Assembly (NCBI GenBank): GCA_030598385.1
Contig: JAUVQB010000012.1
Span: 1 to 11,823, forward strand
Direction: 5' to 3'
Source of the DNA: Alphaproteobacteria bacterium
GTDB taxonomy: Bacteria > Pseudomonadota > Alphaproteobacteria > Kiloniellales > JAKSDN01
Length of the DNA stretch: 11,823 bases
Shown here in pieces: positions 6,438 to 11,823 of the stretch. Each line of letters begins with the position of its first letter. Within the stretch, counting starts at the first letter, position 1. The translations under genes were made by a program, and so were the position numbers. The notes under the pieces are model-generated. The model was not told the origin of the DNA. It did no database searches and saw nothing but the letters and a program-made list of their open reading frames with translations.

Positions 6438-6557
6438 CGCCGCCGGTCCTCTTTTTCGCCGCCCCGGGGAAGCGCAGTCTAAACCATTCCGGCCCGGAAT
6501 CTCACTCTTGCGTGCCTCAGCCTTATGTGATGGCCTGAGGCCAGGGAAGATCCAACC
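6438..6557. promoter_or_regulatory. Divergent promoter region with two dyads
   Basis: This 120-base region lies between oppositely oriented methyltransferase and demethylase-like genes and must carry both ribosome-binding sites. AAGAGGA serves the minus gene and AGGGAAG (about 9 bases before 6558) the plus gene. It contains a perfect odd-centred palindrome at 6486-6500 (ATTCCGG-C-CCGGAAT). A second inverted repeat has arms GCCTCAG (6514-6520) and CTGAGGC (6535-6541), ending 16 bases before the plus start codon. These are candidate operators; no canonical -35/-10 pair was recognised. Confidence 0.5.
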
Positions 6558-8609
6558 ATGGCGACCCGCGACCCGCTGCTCCAGCCTTTCCAGCTCAGGC
6601 ATCTGACGCTGAAGAACCGCATCATGAGCACGGCCCACGCGCCGAACTACGTGGAGGATGCGAAGCCGAAGGGGCGCTACCAGCTCTATCACGAAGAAAA
6701 GGCCAAGGGCGGCCTGGCGCTCACCATGTTCGGCGGCTCGTCCAACGTGGCGCCGGATTCGCCTTCGGTCTTCGGCCAGATCGACATCGGCGACGACAGC
6801 GTCGTGCCCTATCTCGGACAGTTGGCCCAAAGGGTTCAGCGGCATGGCGCGGCCATCATGTGCCAGATAACCCACATGGGCCGCCGCACTTACGGTCACG
6901 TAGGCGACTGGCTGCCGGTGATCGGGCCGTCGCACACTCGCGAGCGCGCCCACCGCGCCTTTCCGAAGGAGATGGAGGAGAGCGACATCCACCGTGTGGT
7001 TAGCGCCTTCGCCGAAGCCGCCGGCCGCTGCCGGGAGGCGGGCCTCGATGGGCTGGAGATCCTGGTTGCCGGCCATTTGGTCGGCCAATTCCTGTCCCCC
7101 GCCGTCAACAATCGTCGCGACCGCTATGGCGGCAGCGTCGAGAACCGCCTGCGTTTCGCCTTCGAGGTCCTGGACGCGGTGCGCGCGCGCATCGGCGGCG
7201 ACTTCATCGTCGGCCTGCGGGTGCCCGGCGACGAGCTCCTGGCCGACGGCCTATCGGGCGAGGACTGTGTCGACATCGCCGAGCGCCTGGCCGCCAGCGG
7301 CATGGTCGATTTCCTCAACGTCAACGCCAGCCACGTCTACACGGACTCGGGTCTCGCCTGGAACATTCCGGTCATGAACCTGCCGTCCGCGCCCTTCCTC
7401 CAAATCGCCGGGCGGATCAAGCGGGCGGTCGATCTACCCGTGTTCCACGCCGCCGGCATCGCCGATCTGGCGACGGCGCGCCACGCGGTCGAGGCGGGTC
7501 TCGTCGACATGGTCGGCATGACCCGGGCCCACATCGCCGATCCCCAGATCGTGCGCAAGCTGGAGCGGGGCGAAGAGGAGCGCATCCGCCCCTGCGTTGG
7601 CGCCGGGCTTTGCATCGACCGTCTGTACCAGGGCCTCGACGCAGTCTGCATACACAACCCGGCAACCGGCCGCGAGGCGAGTCTGCCGCAGCAGGTCTCA
7701 CCGTCCGACGGCCCCAGGAAGAAGGTTGTGGTGGTGGGTGGCGGCCCCGGCGGCCTGGAGGCGGCCCGGGTTTGCGCCCTGCGCGGCCACGACGTGGTCC
7801 TGTTCGAGGCGACCGACCGCCTGGGCGGGCAGGTGACTCTTGCGGCGAGGCCGGCGAGCCGCCAGCGGATGATCGGCATCGCCGATTGGCTGGTTGCCGA
7901 GGTCGAGCGCCTGGGCGTAGACACACGGACAAACTGCTATGCCGAGGCCGAGACGGTGACGGCCGAAGCGCCCAACGTGGTCATCGTCGCCACCGGCGGC
8001 CTGCCCAATACGGCGATCTTTCCCGAGGGGGCCGAGGGCGCGGCCCATGTCTCTTCCGTCTGGGACGTGCTCGGCGGCTATGTGAAGCCGAACGGCGAGG
8101 TCCTGCTCTACGACGACAACGGCCGCCACCAAGGCATCTCCTGTGCCGAGTTCATGGCCGCCGCCGGGGCGCAGGTGGAACTGGTCACGCCGGACCGGGC
8201 GCCGGCCTTCGAGCTGGGCACCGCCAGCTTCCCCAACTATTTGCGCGACCTCTACAAGCGCGGCGTCCGCTTCACGCCCGACCAGAATCTTGTCGCGGTG
8301 CGCCGCGAGGGCAACCGGCTGGTCGCCACCCTGAGGAACGAGTACAGCGAGGCGCTGAGCGAGCGGACCGTCGATCAGGTGGTCGTCGATCACGGCACCC
8401 TGCCGCTGGACGAGCTCTATGTCGCGCTCCAGGCGCGCGCGCGCAATCTCGGCGAAGTGGATCCGCAAGCGCTCTTGGACAACCGGCCCCAGGACCTGGT
8501 CCGCAATCCGCAGGGCAGCTATCAGCTGTTCCGCATTGGCGACGCGGTTGCCGGGCGCGATATTCATGCGGCGGTGTTGGAATCGCTGCGGCTCTGCAAG
8601 GACCTCTAG
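6558..8609 (+). CDS. FMN/FAD oxidoreductase, N-methylproline/dimethylglycine demethylase-like
   Basis: The 683-residue protein has the two-part architecture of trimethylamine dehydrogenase and 2,4-dienoyl-CoA reductase. The N-terminal old-yellow-enzyme TIM barrel for FMN (about 1-345) contains NNRRDRYGGSVENRLRF. The C-terminal FAD/NAD(P)-binding half starts at KKVVVVGGGPGGLEA (388-402) and ends in an FAD-family motif, FRIGDAVAGRDIHAAV. Its start and overall sequence closely match proteins I remember annotated as N-methylproline demethylase (StcD/HpbC type, proline-betaine catabolism), so oxidative N-demethylation of a methylated amino acid is the favoured role. The Fe-S linker is atypical: C346-x2-A349-x2-C352-x11-C364 has alanine where the second cysteine ligand would be. 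H173 replaces the tyrosine proton donor of dienoyl-CoA reductase. The gene converges on a dipeptidase operon, 6 bases from its last stop codon. Confidence 0.83.
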   Translation: MATRDPLLQPFQLRHLTLKNRIMSTAHAPNYVEDAKPKGRYQLYHEEKAKGGLALTMFGGSSNVAPDSPSVFGQIDIGDDSVVPYLGQLAQRVQRHGAAIMCQITHMGRRTYGHVGDWLPVIGPSHTRERAHRAFPKEMEESDIHRVVSAFAEAAGRCREAGLDGLEILVAGHLVGQFLSPAVNNRRDRYGGSVENRLRFAFEVLDAVRARIGGDFIVGLRVPGDELLADGLSGEDCVDIAERLAASGMVDFLNVNASHVYTDSGLAWNIPVMNLPSAPFLQIAGRIKRAVDLPVFHAAGIADLATARHAVEAGLVDMVGMTRAHIADPQIVRKLERGEEERIRPCVGAGLCIDRLYQGLDAVCIHNPATGREASLPQQVSPSDGPRKKVVVVGGGPGGLEAARVCALRGHDVVLFEATDRLGGQVTLAARPASRQRMIGIADWLVAEVERLGVDTRTNCYAEAETVTAEAPNVVIVATGGLPNTAIFPEGAEGAAHVSSVWDVLGGYVKPNGEVLLYDDNGRHQGISCAEFMAAAGAQVELVTPDRAPAFELGTASFPNYLRDLYKRGVRFTPDQNLVAVRREGNRLVATLRNEYSEALSERTVDQVVVDHGTLPLDELYVALQARARNLGEVDPQALLDNRPQDLVRNPQGSYQLFRIGDAVAGRDIHAAVLESLRLCKDL

Positions 8610-8615
8610 GCAGGC

Positions 8616-9380
8616 TTACTCGCTGTCGCTGCCGAGCGCCCCGGCGCCCATCAGGTGGGACTGCTCGGTAGCGGGCACCAGGACCTTGGCGGCGAGCGCC
8701 TGCAGCCGCCCCCAGGGCCCGGGATCCGGCGAAACGCCTTCCGCCAGACTGCGCATGGCCAAGGCGTCGAGCCGCTCCCCATCGACGATCGACGGAAGGT
8801 CGGTCCGACTGAGTTCGTCCGTTTCAAGCGATGCGCAGACGGCCTCGAGGACCCAATCCGTTCCAGCCTCGAACAGAGCGGCAATAGTCCCGCCGGTCGC
8901 TAGAATCTCGACCTCGCCTCCGGCTGCGACCCGAAGGATGGACCGCTCTCCTGTACCATTGGACAGCGACAGGTTGAAGCTCCAGCCTCGATCGTTATGT
9001 CCTTGCGCCGCATGGCCCACGGCCGGCGGCAGCAGGAAGAGGGGCGAGCTGAGCCCGGTGGCGCGCAGCCGGCTGGGCTCGGCGTTGCGTGCTGCCCGGG
9101 CCACCAGAAGGTCCACCAGCATGGGCGCGATGACGGTGCAGGCCTTGCCATTCAGGTCCAGTTCCTCGGCGCCGCCGAAGCTGCCGCGCGCGAAGCGGCA
9201 GGCGGCCGCCAGGTCGGGAAAGCCCGTGAGGTCCCCAGCGAGGCCGTTCAGCGCCGGCAGATCGCGCGCCAGCAGCCAGGCGGCGCCATCGGCCGCGTCA
9301 GTGTCCAGGCCGGCCGGCGCGCCGGCACCCTCGGCCGCCTTCCGGCAGATTCGCTCAACCTCGTTCAGCGAGCGTTTCAC
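8616..9380 (-). CDS. DUF3726 domain protein
   Basis: The product is 254 residues from a GTG start. The beginning (KRSLNEVERICRKAAEGAG, then AAWLLARDLPALNGL) and end (LVPATEQSHLMGAGAG-like) match the DUF3726 family as I remember it from alphaproteobacteria; its function is unknown. The N-terminal 50 residues read as helices. The middle is Ala/Leu-rich with no catalytic motif, signal peptide or transmembrane segment. The GTG overlaps the TGA stop of the upstream gene in the tetranucleotide GTGA, indicating translational coupling to the 576-residue protein. The two products probably act together. The family assignment is fairly secure; a biochemical role cannot be given. Confidence 0.8.
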   Translation of the reverse strand: MKRSLNEVERICRKAAEGAGAPAGLDTDAADGAAWLLARDLPALNGLAGDLTGFPDLAAACRFARGSFGGAEELDLNGKACTVIAPMLVDLLVARAARNAEPSRLRATGLSSPLFLLPPAVGHAAQGHNDRGWSFNLSLSNGTGERSILRVAAGGEVEILATGGTIAALFEAGTDWVLEAVCASLETDELSRTDLPSIVDGERLDALAMRSLAEGVSPDPGPWGRLQALAAKVLVPATEQSHLMGAGALGSDSE

Positions 9381-11107
9381 GGGTGCAGGTCTCCTGCCTC
9401 CGTGAAGACCGGAAAGGCCCAGCCGTCCGCGTTCTCCCGGTCGAGCTCGGCGAAGCCCGGAGCGCCCTGGTACATGGTGATGCGGGTCCAGCGGTCCGAC
9501 TTGGGGTCGAACTTGATGGCGCCGAAGAACGACAGCTTGCAGCGCAGGATGTCGATCGGCAGGCAGCCGTCGGCCAAGAGATTGTCGCGAATCTCCCCAT
9601 AGGGAGTCCGGCCCGCCAATTGGACCCGCTTCACCATGTGCCGCCACTGGGGCTCGCACAGGAGGAAAGCCGCGACGCTCTCATCGGGCTCCCAGGCGCC
9701 CGTGGACAAAAGGTCGTGCAGCGCCGCCGCGTCCCGGGCGACGCCGATGCGGGTCTCGAGCTCCGCGCCCGGTTCGGCCGAGCGTTCGCCGAGCCGCGGC
9801 TCCTCCTTTTCGGCCGAGCGGTACCAGAAGAAGTGCTGGGCCTCCGGCGCGTTGAAGTCGATGTCGAGCGCCCAGCCGTAGTTCCGTTCGATCGCCGCTT
9901 TGAGGCCCGCCAGGCTCATGGCGGGATCGAGGCGGCCCTGTTCCGGGTCGGTCATCTGGTCGGCCAGGTCGTCCACCAGCTCGCCGTAGGGCTCCATCAT
10001 CAGGCTGAGAGTGAGTTCCTGTAATTCCAGGGAGCCCTCGGCCTCGACCTTGTCGAGGAGCCGCCGCCAGGGGCTCGCCCCGCTCAGGAGATCCGCCGAG
10101 CCGCCGGTCAACTCCGCGATGAGGCCCCGCAGCTCGTCCTGCAGCCTCGCCGTGCGGGCGGCCTGGCGGGCGTCCTGGGTGGACCATTCGCGCACGTGAT
10201 CGATCGCCCGGGCGAGGAGCGCCAGGAACGCGCCGCGCTTTTCGGGCGCCGCCTCGGCCAGAGCCAGCACCCGGGCGATGGCGGTTTCCCGCGCGAGCAT
10301 CCAACGGTGGATGAGCGCCGGGTGAAAGGTGAGGAAGGGCGCCATGCCGAGGCCCGTGGAATTGCCGATGCCCAGGGCGCGGCGCCGGTCGGGCGCCAGG
10401 CGCACCGCGCGGTCCGGCTTGCGGGCGGCGGCGATGTGCTCGACCAGGTCGAGGGTGAACTCGCGAATGACGTAGACGGTGAACAGCTCGGCCTCGAAGG
10501 GCCGGTTGAACAGGCCGCCGGCGAAGGTGTTCTCCAGGTCCGACAGGCCGAACTTGCCGTTGCCGTAGACCGCCGTGGTGCGCATCAGGTAGCCGACCCG
10601 CACGATGTCGTCCATCGACGGCTGCCAGCCGTTGGCCAGGCAATCCACCACATGGCCGAACAGGCGCACGCTCTTGTTGGCGCGGCTCAGCACCAGCTCA
10701 TGGGCGCTCACGTGCCCGGCCTCCTGCTTCGGAACGTTGGCGCGCAGGCGCGCGATGTCTTCGTCGCCCGGCTCGCCGTCGACCAGGGCGAAGGTCGCGT
10801 CCCATTTCTCGGCGATCACCCGGTCGGTGCGTTCGTCCGGGCTGAGCTCATCGGAGAAGGCGACCAGGCTGCAACAGCCGGCTGGCAGGTCGACTCGGTA
10901 GACCGCGGTGCCGTAGCCGTCGCCGTCGAGGTCGAAACGCGCCCGCGTCAAGCGCCAGTTCTCGGCGGCGATGCGGCGCAGCAGGCTGCGCATGAAGCTG
11001 ATGCGGGTCTGGTGGAAAGACCCCATGCGCGCGAGACGCATGACGGTGTCGGGCGGGCGAAGCTCGAGCGGCGCGTCCTCTCCGGTCGATGCCGTGGCCG
11101 CGGTCAC
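9377..11107 (-). CDS. Uncharacterised conserved protein coupled to DUF3726
   Basis: I recognise no named domain in this 576-residue protein. It looks soluble and mixed alpha/beta. Striking segments that look conserved are FDLDGDGYGTAVYRVDLP, DERTDRVIAEKWDATFALVD, LRANVPKQEAGHVSAHELVLSRANKS, VGYLMRTTAVYGNGKFGLSD and, near the C-terminus, WRHMVKRVQLAGRTPYGEIRDNLLADGCLP. I recall similar hypothetical proteins next to DUF3726 genes in roseobacters and relatives, but cannot verify this. The start is uncertain. The GTG at 11107 lies 14 bases after the dipeptidase stop and keeps the N-terminal segment; an in-frame ATG at 11041 would give 554 residues. Neither has a strong ribosome-binding site, and longer frames would overlap the dipeptidase. 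It ends in a 4-base overlap with the DUF3726 gene, so the three minus-strand genes form one operon. Confidence 0.8.
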   Translation of the reverse strand: MTAATASTGEDAPLELRPPDTVMRLARMGSFHQTRISFMRSLLRRIAAENWRLTRARFDLDGDGYGTAVYRVDLPAGCCSLVAFSDELSPDERTDRVIAEKWDATFALVDGEPGDEDIARLRANVPKQEAGHVSAHELVLSRANKSVRLFGHVVDCLANGWQPSMDDIVRVGYLMRTTAVYGNGKFGLSDLENTFAGGLFNRPFEAELFTVYVIREFTLDLVEHIAAARKPDRAVRLAPDRRRALGIGNSTGLGMAPFLTFHPALIHRWMLARETAIARVLALAEAAPEKRGAFLALLARAIDHVREWSTQDARQAARTARLQDELRGLIAELTGGSADLLSGASPWRRLLDKVEAEGSLELQELTLSLMMEPYGELVDDLADQMTDPEQGRLDPAMSLAGLKAAIERNYGWALDIDFNAPEAQHFFWYRSAEKEEPRLGERSAEPGAELETRIGVARDAAALHDLLSTGAWEPDESVAAFLLCEPQWRHMVKRVQLAGRTPYGEIRDNLLADGCLPIDILRCKLSFFGAIKFDPKSDRWTRITMYQGAPGFAELDRENADGWAFPVFTEAGDLHP

Positions 11108-11121
11108 GTCAGCCCGCCATG

Positions 11122-11823
11122 TTAAGTTGGTGCCGGCCCGAAGGACCGCTCGAAGAAGGCGAGCCAGTTGCCGCCCATGATCTTGGCCGCCTCGTCGGTG
11201 GAGAAACCGGCGGCCTGGAGCCCCTCGGCAACGTTGCCGAAGTCGCGGTTGCAGGCGAACCAATCGGGCTGCTTTGGGAAACCGGCGGCCTTGGCGCTGC
11301 CCTCGCCGTAGTCCAGATCCTTGGTCCAGCGGCCGTTGCGCATCCAGGCGACGATGTAGTCCGGCTGATTCTGGCACAAGTCCGAACCGAGGCCGATGTG
11401 ATCCACGCCCATCAGCTCGGCGGTGCGCGCCGCCATGCTACAGAAGCTCTCGAGCGTGCAGTCGCCCTTGTCCTTCAGGTGATGGGGATAAAGGCTGAGG
11501 CCCAGCATGCCGCCACTCCCGGCCAGGGCCTTCAGCACCTCGTCCGATTTGTTGCGCAGGGCCGGTTGCCAGAAGGCCGGATTGGCGTGGGTGATGGCGA
11601 TCGGCCGCTCGGAGCAGTCGATGGCCTCGAGGGTCGAGCGCTCGGCGGAATGGGACATGTCGACCACCAGGCCGACCCGGTTCATCTCCTTCACCACCTG
11701 GCGGCCCATGCGTGTCAGGCCCGGGTCCTCGGCCTCGTAACAGCCGGTCGCCAGCAGGCTCTGGTTGTTGTAGCTGAGCTGCATGAAGCGCAGTCCCAGG
11801 TCGTGCACGATCTCCACCAGCCC
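11122..11823 (-). CDS. M19 (renal-type) dipeptidase, C-terminal part (cut by window edge)
   Basis: The frame stays open to the last base, so the N-terminus, with the first zinc ligands, is outside. The visible 233 residues carry the second half of the M19 TIM barrel. VVDMSHSAERS and ITHANPAFWQP hold the two zinc-ligand histidines, RNKSDE holds the substrate-binding arginine, and HIGLGSDLCQ holds the catalytic/metal-site aspartate. The protein ends GGNWLAFFERSF, the usual C-terminal motif. The segment YNNQSLLATGCYE resembles the M19 protein encoded beside dimethylglycine demethylase genes in Pseudomonas glycine-betaine loci, which suggests a catabolic rather than peptide-salvage role. It is the upstream gene of the minus-strand operon, 14 bases before the next start. 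Confidence 0.88.
   Translation of the reverse strand, partial: GLVEIVHDLGLRFMQLSYNNQSLLATGCYEAEDPGLTRMGRQVVKEMNRVGLVVDMSHSAERSTLEAIDCSERPIAITHANPAFWQPALRNKSDEVLKALAGSGGMLGLSLYPHHLKDKGDCTLESFCSMAARTAELMGVDHIGLGSDLCQNQPDYIVAWMRNGRWTKDLDYGEGSAKAAGFPKQPDWFACNRDFGNVAEGLQAAGFSTDEAAKIMGGNWLAFFERSFGPAPT

Noticed and set aside
6438..7088. N-terminal extension of the methyltransferase to 7088
   Set aside because: The extension is antisense to the demethylase gene and lacks a domain; the ATG at 6437 has a good ribosome-binding site and a normal family length.
7698..8567. 289-codon minus-strand open frame inside the demethylase-like gene
   Set aside because: Shadow of the FAD domain of the plus-strand enzyme, whose motifs are intact.
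10196..11125. 309-codon plus-strand open frame antisense to the 576-residue protein
   Set aside because: Composition (Gly, Ala, Val, Glu, His-rich with no motif) is typical of a GC-driven shadow; the minus-strand frame is coupled to neighbours on both sides.

Overview
The window comes from a high-GC bacterium, by gene content most likely an alphaproteobacterium of the Rhodospirillales/Rhizobiales type. The evidence is an argS/nagZ-style SPOR protein, a soluble class III cyclase fused to a FlgO/TolB-like domain and TPRs, an N-methylproline-demethylase-like flavoprotein and a DUF3726 protein. It is ordinary chromosomal sequence: I see no rRNA, tRNA, CRISPR array, transposase or phage gene. Species-level assignment is not possible from sequence reading alone.  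Layout. Positions 1-429 hold the C-terminal end of a SPOR-domain envelope protein. Positions 430-1554 are a patch of visibly lower GC (about 53-55 percent against a GC-richer background). It carries one GFA-family zinc protein (759-1238) between two gene-free gaps with palindromes and a shared short repeat. Next come a conserved uncharacterised protein (1555-2082) and a cyclase-FlgO/TolB-TPR signalling protein (2150-3925). A 194-base gap (3926-4119) contains a complex foldable element: a 15-base outer stem enclosing three consecutive triloop hairpins, followed by a separate 18-base dyad. Then a GNAT acetyltransferase (4120-4608) converges on an agmatinase/guanidinobutyrase-type ureohydrolase (4616-5581, minus). 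A SAM-dependent methyltransferase (5688-6437, minus) lies divergent to a 683-residue FMN/FAD oxidoreductase (6558-8609, plus). That oxidoreductase converges, with a 6-base gap, on a minus-strand operon: M19 dipeptidase (cut by the right edge), a 576-residue uncharacterised protein and a DUF3726 protein. The last two overlap by 4 bases.  How the genes may work together. The right half (about 4.6-11.8 kb) looks like a nitrogen-compound catabolism neighbourhood. The oxidoreductase resembles N-methylproline/dimethylglycine-type demethylases, and the dipeptidase resembles the M19 protein encoded beside dimethylglycine demethylase in Pseudomonas glycine-betaine loci. The ureohydrolase acts on guanidino compounds. 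The two uncharacterised, apparently coupled proteins beside the dipeptidase are the best candidates for an undescribed function, plausibly in processing an N-methylated amino acid or betaine. This is inference from gene context and remembered family resemblance; no database search was possible.
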